8,398 bases of DNA from Polynucleobacter meluiroseus (GTDB taxonomy: Bacteria; Pseudomonadota; Gammaproteobacteria; Burkholderiales; Burkholderiaceae): positions 1-8,398 of the forward strand of contig CALQED020000040.1 of assembly GCA_943329505.2 (NCBI GenBank), read 5' to 3'. The stretch's first letter is position 1. Every line of letters starts with the position of its first letter. A program made the translations under genes and the position numbers. Below, one piece after another: positions 1 to 7,230 of the stretch. Under the pieces are notes generated by a model that saw nothing but the letters and a program-made list of their open reading frames with translations, was not told the origin of the DNA and did not search any database.

Positions 1-2146
1 CCTTATCTAACACTACGAGGCGATCTGCTTTTCTGAGGGTAGAAAGACGGTGTGCAATCGCAATCGTTGTACGTCCTTTGACCAAATTATCTAAGGCGCG
101 CTGAATTTCTTTTTCAGTCGTAGTGTCAACTGATGAAGTCGCTTCATCCAAAATTAAGATGCTCGGATTAATTAAGAGTGCACGGGCAATCGAGATCCGC
201 TGACGCTCGCCACCAGATAAGGATTGACCGCGTTCACCAACCAATGAGTCATAGCCAAGTGGTAAACGTAGAATAAATTCATGGGCATGAGCAGCCCTAG
301 CTGCCTCAATAATTTCTTCACGAGAAGCATCCGGTTTTCCATAAGCAATATTCTCTGCAATCGTGCCAAAGAATAAAAATGGTTCTTGCAACACTAGACC
401 AATACATTTTCGATAGTCAGCGATAGCAATGCTGCGAATATCGCGACCGTCTAAAGTAATGGATCCGGAACTCACGTCATAAAAACGGCAAATTAAATTT
501 ACTAAGGTACTCTTCCCTGAGCCACTGTGCCCTACCAAACCAATCATCTCGCCTGGCGCGATATCCAGATCAATCCCTTTTGACACTGCCCGGTTGCCGT
601 AACGGAAACCCACACCACGCATGGAGATACGACCCCGTACTGGACCTAGAGGTGATGGGTTAATCGGCTCCGGAACGCTAGAGACATGATCCAAAATATC
701 AAAGATGCGCTTTGCTCCAGCAGCCGCTTTTTGGGTATGCGACACAATACGACTCATCGAATCTAGGCGCACATAAAAACGGCCAATATAAGCAAGGAAT
801 GCAATCAACACACCAACGGTCACTTTTTGATGTGCTACTTGCCAAATACCAAAGCCCCACACCACCAATAAACCTGTCTCAGTGAGAAGAGTTACGGTTG
901 GAGAAAACAAACCCCAGACGCGATTAACGCGATCGTTAATTTGAAGATTGTATTTATTAGAATCTACAAAACGCTTGAGTTCACGGTCTTCCTGTGCAAA
1001 CGCTTTAACCACTCGGATGCCAGGAATCGTATCTGCCAAAATATTCGTCACTTCAGACCAAATACGATCAATCTTCTCAAAACCAAAACGTAAACGATCA
1101 CGTACGACATGAATCATCCACACGATGAATGGTAATGGTGCTAAGGTAACTAAAGCCAACAAAGGATCGATCGATACTAGGATGGCTGCAGTCATGGTGA
1201 TCATCAAGACATCGGTCGCAAAATCCAATGCATAAAGGGATAGAAAGACACAGATACGATCAGTCTCTGCACCAATGCGTGCAATCAAGTCACCAGTCCG
1301 CTTGCCGCCGAAGTACTCAAGCGAGAGTTTAAGCAAGTGCTCAAAGGTCGTGTTACGTAGATCTGCGCCGATACGTTCACTGACTAAAGCAAGTAAATAG
1401 GTTTTCCACCAACCTAATCCCCATGCAATGATGGCAGCACCAAATAATGCCACCAAATACTTCGTAGCCAAATCAAAATCAATCGGGTTACCGCGCTCAT
1501 AAGGAATCAACACATGATCCATTAAAGGCATCGTCAGATAAGGCGGAATCAAGGTAGCGCCAGTTGAAAGAAGGGTCAGCACAAAACCCAGCATCAATTG
1601 TTTTTTATAGGGCTTCGCAAAACGCCATAACTTGAACAAAATCCATGTTGATGGGGGCCTCTCATCCTCGGGATCGCATGATAGGCACACATCAGAATTC
1701 GCTGGCTTAGGACTTAAGCAAACTGGGCAAACCTGCTTGTCATACTCGCTGACTTCACCCCTCTCTTGCTCCTCACCCCGCGTTAACTGTTTAAAACTTA
1801 ACTGCAAACGAAGAACCTGAGGATTGACTGCCAAAGTGAAATACCAAACTCTTTGCAAAGTATCGGCAGTTTCAAGTTTTAAATGCCCAACTCCAGCATG
1901 GTCCCCGTGAACTAGGCGCTCCTTAGAGTCAATGGGCCAAGATTCAAATTGTTGACCGTCGGTCCAAAACAAGCCTTGCTCAGTCAGCAACAGCAGGCTT
2001 TTTTCAAAGTGCAAATCCGCAGCTAAATCGAGTTCAACCCAAGCTAGTGGAGCCTCAAGGCTCTGAATGGGAGATTTTTCACCCTCAAGAATAGCCTGCC
2101 AATCGCTTGGCAGCGCAGGAGCAAAAGGTAGGGTTTGTGGCTTCAT
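1..2146 (-). CDS. ABC transporter, fused permease/ATPase, of the cyanophycin-associated type (partial, C-terminus off the left edge)
   Basis: An inner-membrane ABC exporter half-transporter that probably works as a homodimer; its substrate is unknown. 715 residues are visible and the reading frame is open throughout. Residues 1-165 are a soluble extension not found in ordinary MsbA-like exporters, ending in CPVC (140-143) and CLSC (154-157), a likely zinc ribbon. About six membrane segments follow (roughly 185-207, 230-255, 302-325, 326-347, 418-440, 443-461). The nucleotide-binding domain has Walker A GHSGSGKST (K545), signature LSGGERQ (643-649), Walker B LILDE (D667, E668) and the H-loop histidine H699, so it should hydrolyse ATP. 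Only the last residues are missing. The ATG at 2146 is the start that includes the whole extension. It is divergent from the cyanophycin synthetase genes. From memory, exporters of this build recur beside cphA in Burkholderiales and are named for that association; a role in cyanophycin metabolism is inferred from context only. Confidence 0.9.
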   Translation of the reverse strand, partial: MKPQTLPFAPALPSDWQAILEGEKSPIQSLEAPLAWVELDLAADLHFEKSLLLLTEQGLFWTDGQQFESWPIDSKERLVHGDHAGVGHLKLETADTLQRVWYFTLAVNPQVLRLQLSFKQLTRGEEQERGEVSEYDKQVCPVCLSPKPANSDVCLSCDPEDERPPSTWILFKLWRFAKPYKKQLMLGFVLTLLSTGATLIPPYLTMPLMDHVLIPYERGNPIDFDLATKYLVALFGAAIIAWGLGWWKTYLLALVSERIGADLRNTTFEHLLKLSLEYFGGKRTGDLIARIGAETDRICVFLSLYALDFATDVLMITMTAAILVSIDPLLALVTLAPLPFIVWMIHVVRDRLRFGFEKIDRIWSEVTNILADTIPGIRVVKAFAQEDRELKRFVDSNKYNLQINDRVNRVWGLFSPTVTLLTETGLLVVWGFGIWQVAHQKVTVGVLIAFLAYIGRFYVRLDSMSRIVSHTQKAAAGAKRIFDILDHVSSVPEPINPSPLGPVRGRISMRGVGFRYGNRAVSKGIDLDIAPGEMIGLVGHSGSGKSTLVNLICRFYDVSSGSITLDGRDIRSIAIADYRKCIGLVLQEPFLFFGTIAENIAYGKPDASREEIIEAARAAHAHEFILRLPLGYDSLVGERGQSLSGGERQRISIARALLINPSILILDEATSSVDTTTEKEIQRALDNLVKGRTTIAIAHRLSTLRKADRLVVLDK

Positions 2147-2156
2147 TAGCCCTAAA

Positions 2157-2162
2157 AGTATA
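2157..2162 (-). promoter_or_regulatory. Possible -10 element of the ABC transporter gene
   Basis: On the minus strand the sequence reads TATACT, five of six bases of the -10 consensus, ending 10 bases before the ATG at 2146. Initiation from it would leave an almost leaderless mRNA. The nearby TTGACA (complement of 2194-2199) is a perfect -35 hexamer but lies 31 bases away, too far to pair with it. The real promoter is therefore unresolved. Confidence 0.25.
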
Positions 2163-2199
2163 GTGGAGCTGGATTTTTTAGATTTATTGCCAATGTCAA

Positions 2200-2216
2200 C
2201 TTTAGGGAGCCTAAAG
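2200..2216. repeat. 7 bp perfect inverted repeat (possible operator)
   Basis: CTTTAGG and CCTAAAG flank a 3-base spacer. The repeat abuts a minus-strand TTGACA hexamer (complement of 2194-2199), the right place for a regulator of the transporter promoter. The same TTTAG/CTAAA half-sites recur with a 2-base spacer at 2307-2317 and, one base shorter, at 2146-2156. The dyad is directly visible; its use as a binding site is inferred. Confidence 0.45.
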
Positions 2217-2221
2217 CCGTT

Positions 2222-2253
2222 AAATTACATAAGTAGTCCTTTTTATGTAATTT
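2222..2253. repeat. 11 bp perfect inverted repeat in the divergent promoter region
   Basis: AAATTACATAA (2222-2232) and its exact reverse complement TTATGTAATTT (2243-2253) flank a 10-base loop. This long, AT-rich dyad lies midway between two divergent genes, which suits an operator for a dimeric regulator better than a terminator, because no transcript should be ending here. A second, mutually exclusive pairing exists between AAGTAG (2231-2236) and CTACTT (2256-2261). The bound protein cannot be named from sequence. Confidence 0.6.
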
Positions 2254-2281
2254 TGCTACTTTTGTAGATTTTCAATAAAAC
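2253..2281 (+). promoter_or_regulatory. Tentative promoter of the cyanophycin synthetase operon
   Basis: TTGCTA (2253-2258) and TAAAAC (2276-2281) are spaced 17 bases apart, each matching four of six bases of the sigma-70 consensus. The -35 hexamer overlaps the last base of the 11 bp inverted repeat, so a protein bound there could repress or activate. The match is weak and AT-rich sequence gives such hits by chance. Confidence 0.25.
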
Positions 2282-2348
2282 TAGAACTAGAGAGACAGTC
2301 AAGCGTTTAGCCCTAAAACCTGGCACCCAGACGCTCGCAATACCCTAC

Positions 2349-4544
2349 ATGCCCCAACTACTAGACAAATCCATTGAGATTCTCAGCCACCGGCATCTTC
2401 GTGGCCCAAATATGTGGAGCTATAACCCAGCTTTAGAGGTATTGATTGATATTGGGGAGTTAGAAGATTACCCATCAGACAAAATCCCTGGATTCTATGA
2501 GCGCCTTTCTACTTGCCTTCCCAGTCTGTATGAGCATCGTTGCAGCTATGGTGAGCCTGGTGGCTTTCTCAAGCGGGTCGAGGAAGGCACCTGGCCCGGT
2601 CATATTCTGGAGCATCTCACCCTTGAACTGCAAAACTTAGCAGGCATCCCTGGAGGCTTTGGAAGAGCTAGAGATGGTGGACGCCGCGGTGTTTATAAGG
2701 TGATTGTCAGTGCAACAGAAGAGGCGGTAACGCTACAGGCATTCACTTATGCACGCGACCTTTTGCTGACCTTAATTCAGGACAATGGCGATCCGATTGC
2801 ACAGAGAAACTTCATTATTGAAGAGTTGCGTGAGTTAAGTGATGATCTTTGCTTGGGGCCGAGTACCGCCTGCATTGTGAATGCAGCTACTGCTCGTGAA
2901 ATTCCTTACATCCGCTTGTCCAGTGGCAATCTCGTTCAACTTGGATATGGCTCTAAACAGCGCCGCATTTGGACTGCCGAAACAGATCAGACGAGTGCCA
3001 TTGCAGAGACTATCTCCCGCGACAAAGACCTTACTAAGAGTTTGCTAGCTAGCGCTGGTGTGCCAACGCCCGAAGGCAGAACAGTCACTAGCCCAGATGA
3101 TGCCTGGGAAGCAGCCCAAGATATTGGACTTCCGGTAGTGGTCAAACCTATCGATGGTAACCACGGACGTGGCGTGTTTATTAACCTGTATACCCAACAA
3201 GAAATTGAAGCGGCTTATCTCGTTGCTATCAATGAAGGTAGCGAAGTATTAGTAGAGCGCCATATTGTTGGTGATGAGCATCGTCTATTGGTCGTCGGAA
3301 ATAAAGTGGTTGCCGCAGCAAAAGGTGAAACCGTATGGGTTACTGGTGATGGAAAACATACCATTGAAGATCTCATTCAAATTCAAATTAACTCTGATCC
3401 TCGCCGTGGCAACTCAGAAGAACATCCCCTCAATCCAGTACGCATTGATTCGGCAGTGGAGCTTGAGTTAGCACGCCAACAACTCGCTGGTGATAGCGTT
3501 CCCGCTGTTGATCACAAAGTCCTCATTCAAAGTAACGGTAACGTAGCATTTGATGTGACTGATTTAGTTCACCCTGATGTCGCCAGCCAAGTGGCCTTAG
3601 CCGCGCGTGTCGTTGGTCTTGAAATTGCCGGTATTGACTTGGTTGCACAAGATATCAGTCGTCCACTTGGTGAACAAAACGCTGCCATCGTTGAAGTCAA
3701 TGCCGGTCCAGGCCTGTTAATGCACTTAAAACCTGCCAGCGGCAAAGCGCAACCTGTTGGAGAAGCCATTACAGATCATCTCTTTCCGCCCAATGTTGAT
3801 TTTCGTATCCCGATTATTGGCATCAGTGGTAGTAAGGGTAGGACAATCACAGCCGAGATGGTTGCGCATTTTGCAAGACTCACCAATGTCCATGTTGGAC
3901 TTTCATCCAGCAAAGATTTGTATTTTGGCAGCCGATTGATTCATCGAACATCCAAATCCAATTGGGAAAACGGGAGACGAACACTCCAAAATAGAGCAAT
4001 TGAATTTGCTGTTATCGAAAATGATAACGCTTCTCTCTTGCTTGAAGGCCTCTCCTACGATCAATGTCAAGTAGGCATCGTTCTGAATATAGATCCCCAA
4101 GGACTTTTCCCAGAATACAATATTAGTGATGATGAACAACTATTTAATGTTGTGCGCACCCAAGTAGACGTTGTATTGCCAACAGGCATTTGCGTCCTCA
4201 ATGCAGATGATCCGATGATTACCAAAATGGCAGAGTTAAGCAAGGGCGAGGTAATGTATTTCTCGGAGGATCCGTATTCGGCAGTGATTACTGAGCACCA
4301 ACAAAAGAAGGGGCGCTCTATTATTGCCACTCCTAAAGCGATTACCTTGATGCAAGGTGCTATCCAAACAAAGGTGATTCCAGTACCACCATCTATTCAA
4401 AATCGACCAAAATCAGAATGGATGCCCCATTTGAGTCTCGCCGCTGCAATCGGTGCAGCTTGGGCTCTAGACATTCCATTGAATATCATTCAAGCAGGCG
4501 TAGAGACTTTCGTGCCTAATACCAAAAACACTACAGAGGTTTAA
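2349..4544 (+). CDS. cphA': Cyanophycin synthetase paralogue, short form with a degenerate Mur-ligase half
   Basis: A 731-residue member of the cyanophycin synthetase family, about 125 residues shorter than the enzyme encoded just downstream. The N domain (about 1-160) is close to classical CphA1 and keeps HILEHLTLE (H85, E88, H89, E93), the HxxEHxxxE motif linked to primer-making hydrolysis. The ATP-grasp domain (about 165-480) keeps KPIDGNHGRG (K266) and EVNAGPG (449-455), but the family's RGDGH reads RGNSE (353-357) and the STGG loop is missing after N398. The Mur-like domain (about 485-731) has GSKGRTIT (494-501) where GTNGKTTT is expected, ENDNAS in place of ETARGG, and no C-terminal ligase subdomain. 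The frame is intact, so this is a conserved variant rather than a decaying copy. ATG 2349 is the only start after the in-frame stop at 2265-2267; no clear Shine-Dalgarno precedes it. Polymerising activity is doubtful; primer formation or partnership with the next gene product is inferred. Confidence 0.9.
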   Translation: MPQLLDKSIEILSHRHLRGPNMWSYNPALEVLIDIGELEDYPSDKIPGFYERLSTCLPSLYEHRCSYGEPGGFLKRVEEGTWPGHILEHLTLELQNLAGIPGGFGRARDGGRRGVYKVIVSATEEAVTLQAFTYARDLLLTLIQDNGDPIAQRNFIIEELRELSDDLCLGPSTACIVNAATAREIPYIRLSSGNLVQLGYGSKQRRIWTAETDQTSAIAETISRDKDLTKSLLASAGVPTPEGRTVTSPDDAWEAAQDIGLPVVVKPIDGNHGRGVFINLYTQQEIEAAYLVAINEGSEVLVERHIVGDEHRLLVVGNKVVAAAKGETVWVTGDGKHTIEDLIQIQINSDPRRGNSEEHPLNPVRIDSAVELELARQQLAGDSVPAVDHKVLIQSNGNVAFDVTDLVHPDVASQVALAARVVGLEIAGIDLVAQDISRPLGEQNAAIVEVNAGPGLLMHLKPASGKAQPVGEAITDHLFPPNVDFRIPIIGISGSKGRTITAEMVAHFARLTNVHVGLSSSKDLYFGSRLIHRTSKSNWENGRRTLQNRAIEFAVIENDNASLLLEGLSYDQCQVGIVLNIDPQGLFPEYNISDDEQLFNVVRTQVDVVLPTGICVLNADDPMITKMAELSKGEVMYFSEDPYSAVITEHQQKKGRSIIATPKAITLMQGAIQTKVIPVPPSIQNRPKSEWMPHLSLAAAIGAAWALDIPLNIIQAGVETFVPNTKNTTEV
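4535..4539 (+). promoter_or_regulatory. Ribosome binding site for the TTG start of cphA
   Basis: AGAGG lies inside the last codons of the upstream gene, five bases before the TTG at 4545. It supports TTG as the start, as does the resulting N-terminus, whose LRGPNLWSRHTALEA matches the usual beginning of proteobacterial CphA. Confidence 0.65.
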
Positions 4545-7115
4545 TTGGAGATTACTCGCATTCGTATGTTACGCGGACCCAATTTATGGAGCCGCCATAC
4601 TGCTTTAGAAGCCGTTGTCACTTGCGATGCGGCAGAGTGTTCTATTGATGCTATTCCTCAATTTGAAAACAAGATTCGCGAACGCTTTCCACAGTTGGGA
4701 AGTATGCGTCGCAGTGGATTAACTGAACCACTTTCTTTAGCTCATGCACTTGAACATGCTGCACTCGGATTACAGGCACAAGCTGGCTGCCCCGTGACCT
4801 TCAGTCGTACTGTGCAAACCGTAGAGCAAGGCGTTTATCAAGTTGTGGTGGAATACATCGAAGAAGTTGTCGGTCGCATGTCTTTTGATTTCGGCTTTGC
4901 GCTGATTCAATCAACCCTCAATGATGCCCCTTTTGATTTAGCCGCAGCCTTATCAGAACTAGAAGCTCTCTATGAAGATGTCCGTCTTGGACCAAGCACA
5001 GGCTCAATTGTGGATGCCGCAGTCCAACGCAATATCCCCTACCGCCGCATGACCGAAGGCAGTATGGTGCAATTTGGTTGGGGTAGCAAACAAAAACGTA
5101 TCCAGGCAGCAGAAACCAGTGATACCAGTGCAATTGCTGAAGCCATTGCACAAGATAAAGAACTCACCAAAAAGCTTTTAGCGGCGGCTGGTGTGTCTGT
5201 ACCTATTGGTGAAGTCGTAACGAATGCCGATGACGCTTGGCGTGCCGCCCAAAAAATTGGCGGGGCAATTGTTCTCAAGCCAAAAGATGGTAACCAAGGT
5301 AAAGGTGTGGTTGCCAATATTCAAACTGAGCAAGAAGTGCGTGCTGGTTTTGAGGTTACCCAAGCCTTTGGTCGCAAAACCATAGTGGAACGTTACTTAC
5401 CTGGCGCTGACTACCGTCTCTTGGTAGTTGGTAATCGTTTGTCTGCTGCAGCCCGCCGCGAGCCCGCTCAAGTGGTTGGCGATGGCAAACATACTATTGC
5501 AGAGCTAGTTGAGAAAGAAAATCAAAATCCATTGCGCGGCGACGGTCATGCAACCGTATTAACGAAGATTCGTTTTGATGATATTGCGCTGGCTCATTTA
5601 GCAAGCTCTGGATTAACACCAGAATACATCCCCAACACTGGTGAGCGAGTTTTATTGCGTAACAATGCCAACCTGAGTACTGGCGGTACTGCTAGCGATG
5701 TGACTGATGATGTTCACCCTGATGTGGCTGCTAGCGCTGTAGCAGCAGCCCAGATGATTGGCTTAGATATTGCCGGCGTAGATATTCTGTGCGAAGCTAT
5801 TTACAAACCACTTGAACAACAGGGTGGCGGTATTGTTGAGGTGAATGCGGCCCCAGGATTGCGCATGCATCTAAAGCCCTCTTATGGCAAGAGCCGTCCG
5901 GTTGGCGAAGACATCATCAATATGATGTTCCCCAATGGCGAAGATGGTCGCATTCCGGTGGTATCGGTAACGGGCACTAATGGCAAAACGACAACTGTGC
6001 GTTTAATTGCCCATCTTCTTACTGAGACCGGTTTGCGCGTCGGCATGACTGGTACGGATGGCGTCTACATTAACCATCGTCTTATTGATACTGGCGATTG
6101 CAGTGGCCCTAAGAGCGCACGCAATGTATTGATGCACCCTGATGTCGACGCTGCTGTTCTAGAGACCGCACGCGGTGGATTGTTACGTGAAGGTCTAGGC
6201 TTTGATCACTGCGACGTCGCAGTAGTGACCAATATTGGTGAAGGTGACCATTTAGGGTTGAACTTCATTGCGAGTGTGGAGGATTTAGCAATCCTGAAAC
6301 GCGTCATCGTACAAAACGTTGCACCTACTGGCGCCGCTGTTCTCAATGCCGCGGACCCCATGGTTGCCAAAATGGGTGATCAGTGCGCTGGACGAGTGAT
6401 CTTCTTTGCTCAGAATGAACACCACCCTGTAATCACAGCACATCGCGCCAAGAGTAAAAAAGTGATCTTCTTTGATGGCTCTTATATTGTTGCCTCCAAA
6501 GGTTCTCGGGAGATGTATCGCTTCCCTGTGAGTGAAATTCCGCTGACACAAAACGGTGTACTTGGCTTTCAAGTAGAAAATGTCATGGCTGCCATTGGTA
6601 CCGCTTGGGCACTAGGCTTAGATGCAGAAAAGATTGCGCGTGGCTTACATACTTTTGAAAGTACTGCCAATTCCGTCCCTGGACGTTTCAATCAATTTCA
6701 ACACAAGGGCGCTACGGTCATTGCCGACTATGGCCATAACCCTGACGCCATGCGTGCCCTCGCTAGCGCGATTGAAGCTATGAAGCCCAAAAGAAGCCAC
6801 GTCGTGATTAGTGGCGCAGGCGATCGCCGCGATGAAGATATCCGGGATCTAACACGCGTTTTGGGAAAGTCTTTTGATAATGTGATTCTGTATCAGGATG
6901 CCTGCCAACGTGGACGGGAAGATGGTGAGGTCTTAAAGCTTTTACAAGAAGGCTTAGTGGGCGCTACTAAAGCCAAGGAAATTAAAGAAATCCACGGTGA
7001 ATTTTTAGCCATTGATACTGCTTTAAACGAAGTATCCGCAGGCGATATCTGTTTAATTCTGATTGACCAAGTTGAAGAATCACTGGCCTATCTCAAAGAG
7101 AAAGTTCGACCCTAA
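4545..7115 (+). CDS. cphA: Cyanophycin synthetase (full-length)
   Basis: Makes cyanophycin by alternately adding aspartate to the backbone C-terminus and arginine to its side chain, each step driven by ATP (EC 6.3.2.29 and 6.3.2.30), in the cytoplasm. At 856 residues it has the usual length. The ATP-grasp domain (about 150-465) has LKPKDGNQGKG (K245), RGDGH (331-335), NLSTGG (376-381) and EVNAAPG (432-438). The Mur-ligase-like domain (about 466-856) has GTNGKTTT (477-484, K481), ETARGG, VPGR, DYGHNP (H731) and GAGDRRDED. Both synthetic sites therefore look active. The N domain (1-150) is divergent: HALEHAALG (67-75) keeps HxxEH but has glycine at position 75, where classical CphA1 and the upstream paralogue have glutamate. 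Primer-generating hydrolysis may thus be lost. It starts with TTG immediately after the stop of the preceding gene, implying translational coupling, and the transcript ends at the hairpin at 7146-7175. Confidence 0.96.
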   Translation: MEITRIRMLRGPNLWSRHTALEAVVTCDAAECSIDAIPQFENKIRERFPQLGSMRRSGLTEPLSLAHALEHAALGLQAQAGCPVTFSRTVQTVEQGVYQVVVEYIEEVVGRMSFDFGFALIQSTLNDAPFDLAAALSELEALYEDVRLGPSTGSIVDAAVQRNIPYRRMTEGSMVQFGWGSKQKRIQAAETSDTSAIAEAIAQDKELTKKLLAAAGVSVPIGEVVTNADDAWRAAQKIGGAIVLKPKDGNQGKGVVANIQTEQEVRAGFEVTQAFGRKTIVERYLPGADYRLLVVGNRLSAAARREPAQVVGDGKHTIAELVEKENQNPLRGDGHATVLTKIRFDDIALAHLASSGLTPEYIPNTGERVLLRNNANLSTGGTASDVTDDVHPDVAASAVAAAQMIGLDIAGVDILCEAIYKPLEQQGGGIVEVNAAPGLRMHLKPSYGKSRPVGEDIINMMFPNGEDGRIPVVSVTGTNGKTTTVRLIAHLLTETGLRVGMTGTDGVYINHRLIDTGDCSGPKSARNVLMHPDVDAAVLETARGGLLREGLGFDHCDVAVVTNIGEGDHLGLNFIASVEDLAILKRVIVQNVAPTGAAVLNAADPMVAKMGDQCAGRVIFFAQNEHHPVITAHRAKSKKVIFFDGSYIVASKGSREMYRFPVSEIPLTQNGVLGFQVENVMAAIGTAWALGLDAEKIARGLHTFESTANSVPGRFNQFQHKGATVIADYGHNPDAMRALASAIEAMKPKRSHVVISGAGDRRDEDIRDLTRVLGKSFDNVILYQDACQRGREDGEVLKLLQEGLVGATKAKEIKEIHGEFLAIDTALNEVSAGDICLILIDQVEESLAYLKEKVRP

Positions 7116-7145
7116 CAAAAATAATGGGTGCTTATAAAACCCCTG

Positions 7146-7175
7146 AAAAGGCCCAATCGCTTGATTGGGCCTTTT
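7146..7175 (+). terminator. Rho-independent terminator of the cyanophycin operon
   Basis: AAAAGGCCCAATC and GATTGGGCCTTTT form a perfect 13 bp stem closed by the tetraloop GCTT. The stem starts 31 bases after the cphA stop codon and ends in TTTT. The matching A-run on the left means it could also work on the minus strand, although no gene nearby would need that. Confidence 0.9.
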
Positions 7176-7230
7176 GCCTTCCTAATCCTACAAAAAAATA
7201 GGCTTGCTAAATGCCTTAAATCTCATTAAA

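Larger units (their letters stand above)
2147..2348. other. Divergent intergenic region between the ABC transporter and cyanophycin genes
   Basis: This 202 bp non-coding stretch separates two divergent transcription units and is more AT-rich than its flanks. It contains an 11 bp perfect inverted repeat (2222-2253), a 7 bp perfect inverted repeat (2200-2216), two short TTAG/CTAA dyads and weak promoter-like hexamers. It is the only place from which both units could be controlled. No small gene is convincing here: the plus-strand open frame running in from 2067 is mostly antisense to the transporter and has no ribosome binding site. Confidence 0.75.

Noticed and set aside
1632..1820. Plus-strand open frame of 62 codons.
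   Set aside because: It is the antisense shadow of the zinc-ribbon part of the transporter, whose frame is well supported.
2067..2267. Plus-strand open frame of 66 codons across the divergent region.
   Set aside because: It begins antisense to the transporter's N-terminus, has no ribosome binding site and encodes no recognisable protein.
2321..2340. TGGCAC followed by a GC-rich stretch, resembling a sigma-54 (-24/-12) promoter before the cyanophycin operon, attractive for a nitrogen-storage gene.
   Set aside because: The spacing is wrong: ten bases after GG comes CT rather than GC, and no TTGC element is in register. It is also too close to the start codon.
3903..4330. Overlapping minus-strand open frames inside the first synthetase.
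   Set aside because: They lie opposite a clear coding frame with family motifs and show no signals of their own.
2349..4544. The short paralogue as a pseudogene or frameshifted remnant of a full-length cphA.
   Set aside because: It has 731 uninterrupted codons, well-kept N and ATP-grasp cores, and a clean junction with the next gene. The changes are substitutions and an early end, not frameshift decay.
6285..6572. Minus-strand open frame of 95 codons inside cphA.
   Set aside because: It is antisense to the conserved Mur-ligase domain, with no recognisable product.
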